64,000 nt of DNA, taken from the NCBI GenBank assembly GCA_023053575.1, contig JAKZAP010000005.1:9858001-9922000 (forward strand), in the 5' to 3' direction. Under the pieces are notes generated by a model that saw only the letters and a list, made by a program, of their open reading frames with translations, made no database searches and had not been told where the DNA came from. The stretch is from Branchinecta lynchi (Eukaryota > Arthropoda > Branchiopoda > Anostraca > Branchinectidae). A program made the position numbers and the translations under genes. Positions 8,042-19,676 of the stretch are shown here, in pieces; position 1 is the stretch's first letter, and each line of letters opens with the position of its first letter.

Positions 8042-9686
8042 CAGGAGCGGTTCGAGGGGGGGGGGGGGGCGGGGTGTTACTCTCAGTCGTATGTTTCGGG
8101 CTTGTCTGTATGACAGTCGCATGCTTTGAGCTTTTCAGAATAACATATAGGCAGCACAAATCAAATTTTTTTAGTCGTATGGCTACGAAGAAATTCGTCT
8201 GTTTTCAGATTCACAGTTGTGTGCTTTGAGTTTTCCAGAATGAAAGTCTTATGTTTGAGCTCGCCAGAATAACATGAATAACATTCTTGTCGTACTTTAC
8301 GAAGGGATTTTCTAGTCGTAAATTAGAGACGGTCATAGTTTTGACCTTGCCAGATTAAGGCAGACAAAGCAGTTAGGTAATTGTGACTTCGCCTTCAAAT
8401 CACCAGTTTCTTGTCGTATTGTTCAACTGAGATTTTGGTTGTATGTTTTAAGCTTTTCAGATTCACAGTATTGTGTTCTAAGTTTGTCATAATCAGTCGT
8501 ATGGAACTTGTCAGAATGACATAAACCGCAAATCTTCCCTAAGAATGACGAAGTATTTTACGAACAGATTTTCTAGTCGTCTATTACAGACAGTCGTAAG
8601 TTTCAAGCTTGCCATATGAGGCAGTTAAGTGAATTTCGACAGCAAAATGACCTATTTCTGGCCGGATGGTTGTATAGCTAGATTTTCATAAGTCACTACG
8701 TTAGGAAATATCGTGCGCTTGTTACAATGACAATCGTACGTGTCGAACTTGCCAGAGTGAAATAAATGCCTTTACCAAGTTGTGATTTCCACTCTGCCGC
8801 GCTGAAAACAAGCTGATTTTCAAAATTTTCGCCTGCGGCGCGAAGTTTCAACATTATCCTACCAGTTTTTTTTGCACAAATTTCCTTATCTTAAAAAGAA
8901 ACAGGCACAACCGCCTGATGATTGCACTATTATATTTGTAGTCTAGATTCAAAGTGGAAGCACTACCACGTACTAACTTCCGGGAAACACATCCCACTCC
9001 GTTTGCGAGTTATCGGGGTACGGACATATATGTGATATAGTAGGCAGCCTTTAAAATGTTTCGAAAAACTTTACTTGTGCCGTCTTTCATAGTCGCCTAC
9101 TCGGTATACGGTTGAAGGTGAGGTGTTAGGCCTAAGATTTCAGCAACCTGAAAGGTTAGAAATTCCAGGAAAATGTCGGATTACAAAAAAAAATCGCCTG
9201 CGGCGCTGAGTTTAAATCTGTCTTAGGTACATACGGTAAAAGCTGCTGCTTGGGATCTGCGCCACGTTAAAAAAAAGTCGAATATTGCCGAATAAAGGCC
9301 GATTTAGCAAATTTTGGCTGCAGCTCTTTCGTCTTCCTATCCTATTTCTATTTAGTTGAAGTGTGCATCATTTATGTGCAGTTTTAAGCTTGAGAATTGA
9401 GATTTACCGCAGTTGAATTTTGCTCGGATTAATTTGTCTTTAGTAGATATGTCAGAAGCTGATACCGAGGCGAAGTCAAGCGAAATTTGGTATGAACAGC
9501 ATCGTCTGATTCCTGTTACTTATTTGTTTATTATTTTAGTACTACAATGGCATTATCCGTAACGTTTTCGAATTTATAACGTTAATATTTCCTCAGCCTG
9601 CTGGTATCGGGTGTTTTTGGCAAGTGGCATATTTTGAAGTCCTCACCCCCCCCCCCCCCATGCCCAAGCCCTTCGGACCGCCCCTG
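8042..9686. mobile_element. Non-autonomous hAT-type element with 8-bp target duplication
   Basis: The left end CAGGAGCGGTTCGAGGGG and the right end (reverse complement) CAGGGGCGGTCCGAAGGG form terminal inverted repeats next to G/C runs. An exact 8-bp duplication, ATCCGATC, flanks it at 8034-8041 and 9687-9694. Without the insertion the surrounding F2 module reads normally (CGAATCCGATCACCCGTTCC). The length of 1,645 bp and absence of a transposase make it non-autonomous. Confidence 0.85.
8080..8770. repeat. Degenerate tandem repeats inside the hAT element
   Basis: Variants of GTCGTATGTTTCGAGCTTG-CCAGAATGACA recur many times at spacings of roughly 40 to 250 bp. They look like an old satellite with a higher-order unit containing TACGAAGGGATTTTCTAGTCG, seen near 8290 and 8560. 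Confidence 0.6.
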
Positions 9687-11076
9687 ATCCGATCACCCGT
9701 TCCAAAGTTATACATGACTCAATATTCCGGATTCCCTTTCCTCCACTCCCCCCCCCCAAGATTATAATATCGAGGATTTTTTGTATTCCCAAGTCAGTTT
9801 GACCGGGTACGTCCCTGATTTGCCTGCCAAGTTTCGTCGTGAAAATTCCCCCGAAACGAAATTCCGGGAAACCCCCTCCACCCCCCCCCCCAATTGTGTA
9901 AAAGATTTACCTGGAGTAGATGTTTGTTCTTCCCAGCACGTTTCACTCCGATCCCTTCTAACCGTTTCTCGAGATTGCCGGCCTCCCCCCCCCCCCCCCA
10001 ACAGTCTCGGAGCCAATCCGGTTCTGTAAATGGTTTATCCAGAGAATCTGATCGTTATTCCCACGAAGTTCCATCCCGATCTCTCCAGTCTAAGCGGGTC
10101 ACTTATTTTCCGACCCCCCCCCCCCCAAATAGTAGTCGAATCCGGTCCGGATGTGAAAAACGTCACCCGAAAAAAATCCTCTGTTGAATTATTAAATTTC
10201 ACTCGAATCCGATCACCCGTTCGAAAGTTATGAACGACTTAGTATTCCAGATTCCCCTCCCTCAACTCCCCCCACGATTATCAGATCGACAAAATTAGTA
10301 TTTTCAAGTCAGTTTAATCGGGTCCCTGATATGCCTGCCAAGTTTCGTCGTGAAATCCCCAAAGCGCCATCACCGGAATTCAGGAAAACCCCCTCCACCC
10401 CCCAAGTGTCCGGATCCAGTACAATTGTCTAAACCATTTGTCTAGAGCAGATGCTTTTTCTTCCCAGCAAGTTTCACTCCGATCCCTACATTCTAACAAT
10501 TTCTTAAAATTTGAGGTCTCCCCCCCCCCTCCAGCTCCTCCTAGCTATCAAATCCGGTCATGACTTTAAACGGGACACCACAAATATATAATCTACTCAG
10601 TTATTACGTTTCATTCCAATCCGATCACCCGTTCCACTCCCCCCCCCCGAGATGGTTGGATCGGGAAACTGATTTTTTCCAGGTTAGTTTGGTCGGGTCC
10701 CTGATACGTCTGAAAAGTTTCATTGTCGTAGCACATCTGGAAGTAACTTAACTCGAAAAGTGTGACTAAGAAACCGGACCGACTGACAGACCAACAGACG
10801 GAACTGCGATCGGTATATGGCACTTGAGCCAGAGGCTACAAGTGCCATAAAAATACCCTTTTTTTCATCAAGACACGAGATACAGTGATTACATCAGATT
10901 GAAAAGTCTTCAGCGACTAGGAGCTCAAGAGCGAATGCTCAGTCTATTTTATGTGAAAAAAAGGAAAATATTTACTGTGAACTTTGAAAAGGAAAAACTG
11001 CTGTACAAGCCTAGAGATTCATGAAGCTACTTGTGTATTAGCACGAGAAAAATACTTGTTATAAAGCAACTGAGAA

Positions 11077-12981
11077 TAGTGTTGGACGATATTCGATATC
11101 GATAACGATATATCAAGACCAGATATCGATATCGAATATCGGATCGTAAATACCGACATCGAAAACGATATTTGTTCATTTTATAATTGCTTTCATGTAC
11201 GAAGTTGGAGCAATATATTTTTCGTAATTCAATTTTTATATTATTCGCAGTTTTTACCAAAAGATGACGCAAAGTTTATAAAATTCGAGGGAAACAAGAG
11301 CTGAAAGCTCATATGGCACTTGTAGGAACAGCTAGCATGTTTGTCCCCCTCCAGCACCCCCCCCCCACTGATCAGAGCCCCTCCGGACTTGAAACTGAAC
11401 ATTTGAGACACTCATTTTTGACCCTTGTCAAGTTTCATGCAAGTCCGATCACCCGTTCCGAAGTTATGAATGTCAGGAGGTTCCGGATTCCTCCGGGAAG
11501 GGACTATTTTCAATTCAATATGTTTGAGTCTCTAATATGCCTTCCAAGTTTCACAGTCCTAGCATATCTGGAAGCACCCTAGCTCGAGGTCACGGGGATT
11601 CCGAGAAACCCCCTCCAACTTACCCCACCGTGATAAGATCCGGTCCTGTTTTGTCAGGAATGTATCTAGGGTTTACGCTTGTTCTTCCAACCAAATCTCT
11701 CGACTTTAAGCAATGCATGAGATTTCCCGTGCGCCCTCCAGCCCCCCCCCCCAGTGCTCAGATCAGGTCCAGACTTAAAACCAAACATCCGACACAACGT
11801 CCGATCACCCATTTCAAACTTATGAATGTCACTAGATTCCGGATTCCCAACCCCTCTACTCCCCCCATGATGATCGGATCGGAGAAGGGACTATTTTCAA
11901 ATCAATATGGTAGAATCCCCAAAATGCCTGCCAAGTTTCTGGAAGTACCCTAATCTGGAAGTACCCTAACTCGAGATCACCGGAATTCCGGTAAACCCCC
12001 TCCAACTCCCCCCACTGTGACACGATACAGTCCTGTTTTGTCAGTAATGTATCTAGGGTTTAAGCTTGTTCTTTCCACAAAGTTCCATCCGGATCCCTGA
12101 ACTCCGAGCCTTACAGAATATTTCCCTGCCCCCTTCCACCCCCCCCCAGTTATCGTACCGGTCCGGATTTGAAAAGGAACATCTGAGGCACTTGTTCTTG
12201 ACACTTGTCAGGTTTCATGCAAGTCCGATTACCCGTTCCAAAGTAATGCATTTACTAATTTCCGGATTCCCTATCCCTCCACTCCCCCTACGATGGTCGG
12301 ATCGGGGAAACGACTATTCTCAAGGCTGTTTGTTCGGGTCCCTAATATGCCTACCAAATTTCACTTTCCTAGTCCCGAATTCACAGGATCACCGAATTCC
12401 GAACCCTCCTCCCCTACTCCCCCACAGTGCCCGAATCCGGTCCGGTTATGTCAACGATGTATCTAGAACTTGCACTTGTACTTCCCACCAACTTTCGTCC
12501 CGATCCCTCCAATGCTTTCTCAAGATTTCCGGTTCCCCCCTCCACCTCCCCCCAAAGTCACCGGATCCGGTCCGGATTTTAAGCGGGTTGTCTGAGGCAC
12601 GAATTCTTTCAAAATATCAAATTTCCTTAAGATCCGATCACCCGTTCAAAAGCTATAAATACCTCAAGATTCCGGATTCAACCCTCCTTCCACAATGCTC
12701 GGATCGGGAAACTGACTATTTCCAACTTAATCATTTGGGGTCCCTGATAAGCCTGCCAAACTTCATTGTCCTAGCTTATGAGGAAGTGCCCGAACTAGCA
12801 AAACCCGGACCGATCCCCCCCCCCCCCCCCCAACTGACAGACGGACAGAAATTACGATCGCTATATGGCACTTGGCCGAAAGGCAAGTGCCATAAAAAGA
12901 CGTAGATGAGATTGAACATGGTCCCGAAATATAGATATCGAAAGTAAAAATATCGAAAAATCCCAGTATCGCCCGACACTA
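11077..12981. mobile_element. hAT-type MITE carrying an F2 insertion
   Basis: Ends TAGTGTTGGACGATATTCG and (reverse complement of the right end) TAGTGTCGGGCGATACTGG. Flanks are ACTGAGAA and ACTGGGAA, an 8-bp duplication with one mismatch (11069-11076 and 12982-12989). Subterminal parts are rich in GATATCGATATCG. Everything from 11291 to 12898 is an inserted F2 element. Confidence 0.72.
11291..12898 (+). mobile_element. F2 repeat element copy B, apparently complete
   Basis: Starts GAAACAAGAGCTGAAAGCTC then ATATGGCACTTG. Ends TATATGGCACTTGGCC-GAAA-GGCAAGTGCCATAAAAAG, so the right end is itself a stem-loop. The inner terminal sequence TATGGCACTTG / CAAGTGCCATA is inverted between ends. The interior is about five modules of 300-350 bp, each with a C run of 7-14. 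Best copy for defining the family. Confidence 0.75.
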
Positions 12982-13437
12982 ACTGGGAAAATTAATATTA
13001 CAAGATTAGGAGTCTGTCAGTTTGTATGAGCAATCTAATAAACAGAGAGGTTGCATAGCCTTTGTTTTCTTTCACAAGTTGCTTCATAAATCTCTAGGCT
13101 TTTATAGCAGTTTTTCCTTTTTAAAATACACAGTCAAGATTTTAATTTTTCTTCACATAAAATGGATTCACCATTCGCTCATGAGCTCCTAGTCGTTGTA
13201 GTCTAGTTACTTTTCAAGTTTTTGTAAGCACTGTATCTCTTGTCTTGATAAAAAATATGTATTCTTTTTTACACACTTTTATTCAATGCACCTTTATTAA
13301 ACTTTGTGAGTTTAATAGTGGAAAACCGACTGATAAATAGGATGGTACTTCCGCCACTGGCATCCTGTCTACACGGGTTTGGCGAGTGAGTATCCCCTCG
13401 TGAAATTATCTCCAGTGTAATAACGATTGCTACTCTG

Positions 13438-14328
13438 TTTTTGGGATCCCAAACCGTAAGTGGAGGGATACCTATGACATCGCAAAAGTTGTTCGTCTGT
13501 CCGTCCGTCCACTTGGTGTGAGAATTCTTTGGGTCAAGTGTAAGGTAAAATTCGTAGATGGGTTCTGTAGCCCTATATTTAGGGGTGGGGGTTCAAATTA
13601 AGGGACAAACAAAACATTTTTAAACTGCAATGTGATAGTCGATTATGGAGTAAGTAGACATGCTGAAGACGACGGAAAGTTTGTTAAAAGTCAAAGTTTT
13701 ATTTTATGTTGATTAGATGTTCGATTTAAGGGTAAGAAGACATACTGAACACTTATGTGAAATCTGTTTCTACCCGGACAAGTAGTTCGGCCAGAATTCA
13801 CCAAAGCCGAAAATTTTTAAAAGTGAAAGTATTATTTGTAGTTGATTAAATATCCGATTTAGGGGTGAGAAGAGATGCTGAACCCGTGTTTGACAATCAT
13901 TGTTTACCCAGATATATAGTTCGCTCGGAATCCGGATGGAACCGTAAAATTTGATACAAGTTAAATTTTTTATTTGAAGTTGATTAGATGTTCGATATAG
14001 GGGATAGAAGATAAGCTGAATTGGTTTTTTAGCTTTCTTTTTTCGCCGGAGAGGTAGTTCCGGAATTCGGAAAAATTGGTAGACGGCAGGAAGTTTTCGT
14101 GAAAACAGATATGACTTATAGGGGTAAACACACATACTGAATCCAAATCTGAACTTGGTTTTCTCAGATGATTAGTTATTTGGCCTTAATCTGTTCCCGA
14201 ATTTTCATATTAAAAATGTTCAAGAGGTCTGGCGAAGACTGGATCTGGCGAAGAGCCGAAGACAAGACCCAATTGTCTGGATCACACACTGAATTTTTGG
14301 GATCCCATCGAAACCTTTAGTCTTGTTC
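13438..14328 (+). mobile_element. F1 repeat element, copy 1
   Basis: Left end TTTTTGGGATCCCAAACCGT followed by AAGTGGAGGGATACCTATGA and a CCGTCCGTCC tract. Right end TTTTTGGGATCCCATCGAAA then CCTTTAGTCTTGTTCT. The interior holds modules around TAGTTCG-CCGGAATCCGG and AGTTGATTAGATGTTCGAT. No coding. Confidence 0.8.
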
Positions 14329-15480
14329 TCTGTTGACCTCGTGCATGGTCAAACGCAGGTTAGATACGTGGAACGAAGGGAAAGGTCGTAGTGTAAATAC
14401 CAGTGAATAAGTGGTTAGTTTAACAGAAAGTTCGTGGGTGTGAGAAAAACGTGAGGATGTTTTGGTATGTTTTTGCCATTTAAGAATGTGCTGATATGGC
14501 TTAACATCTTTCAACTACAGATATATATATTTATATATACACGGACACTGCGATATTGTCGACATTTGGGTCACCCTTCCCCGTGAGGAATTCCTGTTAA
14601 GTTGTCCTCCTTAAAGAAATGACGACTCTTTGTTCAACTTTTGACTGAAACTTCTGAACATCCTCACTGCAATGCTAGAGCATTATGGCGTATCTCATTC
14701 AAAGACAGTAAAGAAATTTCAAACGTTCCATGACCCAAAAACTTTTTATATATCACACAAAGCTTTAGAATAAACTAGCTTCGTGACAGGATGAACTTCT
14801 TGATAGCAATTTTATAAATAGGAAAATTACAAGGATCACGATTTCAAACTTTCAGGGATCACGGATTCTTTTGCTGGTCCACCTATTGTTGGATATACAG
14901 GAAAATACATGTTTTCCTCAAATAAAGCCTTTTTTCACGGTTGGTTATTTATTGGCGTGATGCCAGTTCAAATCATGGCAAGTTATGTATTTTATACATC
15001 AAAGGACCCCCCCCCCTAAAAAAAAAAAAAAATCAATCCCTGGGATGGATGAATTGGCGAAATGCTTTAAAACCGGAAATTTCGCAACGGACCTGATAGC
15101 CTGATAGTACTGAATAGGGTTGAAGAAGGGCTGAAACAAATGCTCAATCGGAAAGGACCGTTCTCTTTCTCTACAGTCCGGGAAATAAACGATTATCCGG
15201 TCAAAATCCGGTAAAGCTGTTCAAAATAATACATTTGTATTTGTTTCGTAATGTTGCATTCCTGAAATTATTTGAAAACGTAAACTAAGGATAATTTTGT
15301 ACATAGTGAGAAATATATTTATAAATTCAAATTGACTGTCGAAAAGGTTGGCATTGGTCGAAAAGGTTAATATAATGGTTGTTTAATTCATCTAAAATAA
15401 ACTACAAATCACAAAATTTTGTACAAACAACCAATTAAAAAAGAAAAAAAAACCTAAATAATACACACTGTGAATTCCAT
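14329..15480. other. Intronic stretch without recognised features
   Basis: No credible gene. Contains a short AT microsatellite at about 14520-14540 and a C9 run followed by an A14 run near 15007-15032. Confidence 0.5.
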
Positions 15481-15520
15481 TATCAAGCACAAAAAGCACA
15501 TACTTTTAAATCAATTCAAA

Positions 15521-15865
15521 TCATAATTCGAAATCCAAACGTTTAGTTTTCCGAACATATTCCAGCACAATATTTCTAACGTTCCTAAATTTTAAAACTA
15601 AATCAAAATGAAATGGAAAAGGAACATTTATCCTATTAAGGTGAAATAATAAATCTAATCGTTCACGAACAAAAATAGGGCACTCAAAAAGAAAATGGTA
15701 GCATGTTTCGTTTTCACAACAAAGGCACAACTCCGTATCAATTTTGTTTATTCTGTGAAGGAAAAAATTTAACCTAGAATGACCCGTGATAATTTGCGTT
15801 AAATGGTAAGAGGGCTGAACTTTTGAAGCCGCTAATAAATCTTCTTTAGAAGTAAACAAGACCAA
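15521..15865 (-). pseudogene. Non-LTR ORF2 C-terminal zinc-knuckle region
   Basis: The segment TGHSRLNFFLHRINKIDTEL followed by CLCCENETCYHFLFEC is the usual C-terminal cysteine-histidine motif after the RT/connection region in I/R1/Jockey-type ORF2. The first few codons derive from the border of the inserted F1 element; the genuine retrotransposon part begins around 15854. It belongs to the same copy as the RT at 17285-18211. Confidence 0.8.
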
Positions 15866-16932
15866 AGGTTTCGATGGGATCCCAAAAATTCAATATCTGA
15901 TCCAGACAACTTGGTCTTGTCTTAGCCAGATCCAGTCATCGCCAGACTCCTTGAACATTTTTACAATTAAAATTCAGAAACAGATTAAGGTCTGTCTAAT
16001 CATCTGAGAAAAACTTCCTGCCACTACCGCCAATTTCCCGATTTCGACCAAACTCCAGAACTATTTGTCCGGCGAAAAAAAGAAAGCTCAAAAATGAACT
16101 CAGGGTATCTTCTTTCCCCAATAATGAACATTTAATCAACTTCAAATAAAAATTTAACTTACAACAAATTTTCCGACTCCAGCCGGATTCCGGTCGAACT
16201 ATATGTCCGGGTAAAATATGATTGTCACACACGGATTCAGCATCTCCTCTTACCCCTAAATCGGTTATCTAATCAACTAGAAATAAAACTTTAACTTCTA
16301 CCAATTTTCCGGTTTTGGCCGGATTCCGGGCGAACTACATGTCCAGATAGAAAATTGTTTTTACATAAGTGTTCAGCATGTCTTCTTGCCCTAAATCGAA
16401 CATCTAATCAACTTCAACTAAAACTTTTAATTTTAACGAACTTTCCGGTTTCGGACGGATTCTGGGCGAACTACTTGTCCGTCGAGAAAATGGTTTTCAC
16501 CATTGTCTTCAGCATGTCTTCCTACCTCTAGATCGAACATCTAATCAACTTCAAATAACACTTGTACTTTTAGCAAACTTTCCGGTTTTGGCCGGATTCC
16601 GGGCGAACTACTTGTTCGATGACAAAATGATTTTCACCATCGTGTTCAGCATGTCTTCTTACACCATAATCGACTATCACATTAGCTGTTTCAAAATATT
16701 TTGTTTGCCCCTTAATTTGAAACCCCTCCCCCACCCCTAAATGTAGGGCTACAAAGCCCATCTACGAATTTGACTGGTCCGACGACCCAACGAATCCTCA
16801 CACCAAGTTTCATCAAAATATCTCATTCCCTTCGAGAGTTATCGTGCTTACAGACGGACGGACGGACGGACAGACGGACAACTTTTGCGATGTCATAGGT
16901 ATCCCTCCACTTACGTCTTGGGATCCCAAAAA
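15855..16932 (-). mobile_element. F1 repeat element, copy 2, inserted in a non-LTR element
   Basis: Reverse-oriented F1: begins AACAAGACCAAAGGTTTCGA TGGGATCCC and ends GGGATACCTATGAC-type sequence (reverse) then TTGGGATCCCAAAAA. It contains five to six internal modules around CCGGATTCCGGGCGAACTAC, spaced about 140 bp. It interrupts the ORF2 of the surrounding retrotransposon. Confidence 0.82.
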
Positions 16933-17284
16933 GCGAATTGACCAAGAACTAACTTTATTTTAAAATTTTTCAAACCATCGATTATAAAGTGCATTTTTCA
17001 ATGCCTTTCTATTTAGATGAAAAGTTGAAGCATGGATTTCTCCAACTTTCGAATGGCCTAAAGTGTCTACTAATGATTCATCAGTGAAAGTACTATGACT
17101 GGACGAACGTTTAGTAAGGGGGGATTGAGGAGAAGTGAATTCTGGCCCGTGACTTGGCCGGCATTTCGTCGCATAGCATAACGTCGCTAGCTCAGTCGCT
17201 CGGAATGAAATTGGTAATACCCCTGCAATAGCCGTAATTACGTCATTTTGGGAAGAACGAAAAGATTTTGAAATCATTATCATT

Positions 17285-18211
17285 TTAGGGGTTTTGAGTA
17301 GACTGTAGCATTTGTAAAATATTTGTCTTTCTAAGAGCTGAAAACCATACGGATACCCCATACAAAACTGTACTTTCTATAACTGATTTATAAAATTTTC
17401 TTAAAGCCTGTGGTTTGAGACTCCATGTCATCTTGGCTGCACATAGGAGTCTCATTGAATATCGTTTTGCAGCAATAACTCGGGAAGATACATGATCAGT
17501 CCATAACAGTCTCCTGTCTAAAATAATTCCTAAATAACGGACTTTTTGTTGTATATTAATTCTTTCTCCTACAAAGAAAAGATTTACGGCAGGAAATTTG
17601 TGTTGATTTGTGAATAATACAACTTCTGTTTTACGTTGGTCGAAACTAAGTTTGTTTTCTTTAGCCCATACTTCAAACTTCTGAAATACTTTTTTCGCCA
17701 AATTTTCTAAGAATGCTATATTTTTACCTGTTAAAATTGCAGTGACATCGTCAGCATATGCCTGAATCGTAAAATGTTCACGAAAATCCATTTCTAAAAG
17801 GTGATTTATATTAATTAACCATACAAAAGGAGATAAAATTGATCCTTGAAGACAAGACTTTTCTAACTTCCGGGATACATCATTTCCATATGATACCATT
17901 CTATCCGACAAAAAACTTTTCACCAATCTTGACAGTTGGATTGGACATTTTTTTCCCTTGAGCTTTTTTAAAATACCTGGATGCCAAGCGTTGTCAAATG
18001 CTCCTTTACTGTCAAAGAAAAGACAAAGAGTAACTTTCTTTTCCTCTTTGTTTCTGTCAATGACACTTACCATATTGTCAACAGCATGTATAGTACTTTT
18101 CCAATTACAAAACCCAAATTGTCTTTTAGACAACCAACAATTATCCAGACTAAGCTTATCTAATCTATTCATAATAATCCGCTCGAAAATTTTCACAATG
18201 TTTGACAACAA
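17285..18211 (-). pseudogene. Reverse transcriptase core of the 15521-19141 element
   Basis: 308 codons open. RT motifs in order: RQFGFCNWKSTIHA (finger), FFDSKGAFDNAWH (motif A with the first catalytic Asp), LQGSILSPFVW (motif B), QAYADDVTAIL (motif C), LSFDQRKTEVV and VRYLGIILDRRLLW (thumb), and a tail TVLYGVSVWFSAL. Catalytic residues are intact. The continuation is in another frame at 16960-17361, starting near 17361, so the enzyme as a whole is broken. Copies reverse-transcribe their own RNA at a nicked target in the nucleus. Confidence 0.9.
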
Positions 18212-18270
18212 GCTAATCGGGCGATGTGAAGTTGGGTTACCATCGTTATTTTTCCCCTTTTTAAGTAATA

Positions 18271-19117
18271 CTATAACTTAGCTTGTTTCCAAAGGATAGG
18301 AAAGTATGAAATCTTTAAACAACCACTGAAAAGCTTCAAGAGAGTAGGTGACAGTGCATTCACATTTTTCTTTATAGTAAAATTCATGATACTGTCAGGT
18401 CCCGGAGCCTTCATGAGCTTGATCGACTTGATCATATCCTGCAGAATTTCCATAGTAATAGGTTCCATTTCATCTGGATGTTCACTGGAAATGTTTTCTG
18501 TTTCATTTCTTATCGCCTTTTGATCAAAACTGTCATTAGAATTATCATCTGATCAAAACCATTTACCCAGGAGTTCTTCTCCAGCCTCTTGAGGCGTATT
18601 TGTCATCGACCCATCTTGTTTTAAAATATGAACTGGAAGAGTCGCAGAACCTTTTGACTTACAGACTCTATTTATAGTATTCCAAGGGTCCAGACTAGCT
18701 TTTTCTTCACAAAACTTTTTCCAGTCTTCCTTTTTTGCCGTCAAAATTTTCCTTTTATAAACTAGATGTGTTTGATTCTTTATTTGCTCGCTTTCAGCGG
18801 TACCAAGTCTCTTATAGACCCTTTGAGCATGTCTACTTTTTTCTTAAATCGGTCAATTCTTGGTTCCACCACCTAGCATATTTGTTTTGTTTGTGACTAA
18901 TTTTAAGAGGGATCGACTCCTTAGTTGCTTTCTGAATTAAACTCTTAGTTTCATTAACAGCACAATCAATTTCCTCCATCGAGGACGTAGGTAGTGAATA
19001 AATGTCATCAATTCCACGTAATAAAATATCACTAAAAATTTCCCATTTTGTTTTCTTATAATTGTATCTTGGTTCTTCAGTCTCAACGATGGGAAGATTA
19101 AACTCCAAAATAAACAA
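18271..19117 (-). pseudogene. Endonuclease tail and RT N-terminal region of the same retrotransposon
   Basis: Three short frames in sequence: 18833-19117 (after the SDH motif, FNLPIVETEEPRYNYKKTKW, the normal end of the endonuclease domain), 18553-18744 (DPWNTINRVCKSK ... LKQDGSMTNTPQEAGE, the linker) and 18271-18468 (MEILQDMIKSIKLMKAPGPD, the RT entry). They are separated by stops and frameshifts. Confidence 0.82.
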
Positions 19118-19141
19118 TATATACGAATGATCCGAAATTAG

Positions 19142-19600
19142 TACTATGAAGTTGTACGAAAAAGTAGCATGGAGTACTAACTGATATTAGATATTAGCAA
19201 GACTGGATGCTCCTAGAGCAAGACAGGATGCTATTGGATACTACTACTCAAGATTGGCCCAGTCTGTTAACAACATTTCACATTTCTGGTGCTCCCCTCT
19301 AGCCCCCCCCCCTTGTTACCGGATCCTGTCCGGATTTGAAACTGAACATCTGAGACACTGGTTCTTGACGCTTGGCAAGTGTCAGGCATGTCCGACCACC
19401 CGTTCCAGAGTTATGCATGTTACTAGTTTCTGGATATGCCATCCCTTCACTCCCCCCTCGATGGCTGGATCGAGGAAGTGGTTACTTCCAACTTAATCTG
19501 TTGGTGTCCCTCCTATGCTGCAAAGTCCCATCTTCCTAGCTTATGTGGAAGCGTTTCACAACATTTCCGGTGCTTTTTGTAAGTAGTGAAAGACAGAAGT
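19142..19600 (+). mobile_element. F2 module fragment
   Basis: From about 19250 the sequence carries F2 modules (TCCGGATTTGAAACTGAACA, CCGACCACCCGTTCC, C9 run near 19307) without either terminus. The 19142-19249 stretch is unassigned. Confidence 0.55.
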
Positions 19601-19676
19601 GCCTTGTGGGTCCTGGTTTATCAAACACAGGCCATTCATAATACTGGAGAGACTAGGGGAATATAACAGAAAGCCT

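Larger units (their letters stand above)
7494..10855 (+). mobile_element. F2 repeat element copy A, interrupted by a hAT element
   Basis: Begins GAAACAAGGGCTGTAAGCTC followed by ATATGGCAACTG, and ends with ATATGGCACTTG ... CAAGTGCCATAAAAAT. It has the hairpin at both ends and the poly-C modules (for example near 7798, 9884, 9986, 10115 and 10637) that define F2. The flanks match the uninterrupted opposite arm at about 13266-13270, so the insertion limits are supported by an internal empty site. The internal block of modules with CCGGATCCGGTCCGG, TCACCCGTTC and CTGCCAAGTTTCATC recurs in every F2 copy. No transposase is seen. Confidence 0.75.
7420..13350. mobile_element. Inverted-repeat (foldback-type) element, about 260-bp arms, split by nested insertions
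   Basis: The right arm (about 13074-13350) is the reverse complement of two pieces on the left: 10856-11035 (GAGATACAGTG ... ACTGCTGTACAAGCCTAGAG) and 7420-7493 (AACTCACAAAGTTTATTAAA ... AAAAGTGTGTAAA). On the right these pieces are contiguous. On the left they are separated by the F2 element at 7494-10855, showing a later insertion into the left arm. The loop contains a hAT-type element at 11077-12981. Outer limits are approximate and no coding was found, so the class is open: foldback or non-autonomous TIR element. Confidence 0.7.
15521..19141 (-). mobile_element. Non-LTR retrotransposon (I/Jockey/R1-like), 5'-truncated and split by F1
   Basis: Reads from 19141 leftward: the end of an APE-type endonuclease (SDHSYILF), a linker, reverse transcriptase with APGPDSI, FDSKGAFDNAW, QGSILSP and YADD motifs, a thumb (VRYLGIILDRRLLW), and a C-terminal zinc knuckle (C-x2-C-x6-H-x4-C in CLCCENETCYHFLFEC). 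The frame is broken several times. An F1 element (15855-16932) sits between the post-RT region and the zinc knuckle, so the RT was present first. Confidence 0.88.

Noticed and set aside
9762..10233. Several proline-rich or glycine-rich frames on both strands
   Set aside because: Same cause: F2 modules with C/G runs, low complexity, not conserved in frame between copies.
12066..12905. 279-codon plus-strand frame
   Set aside because: Proline/serine-rich text generated by poly-C F2 modules; equivalent frames appear on both strands of other copies and none keeps a domain.
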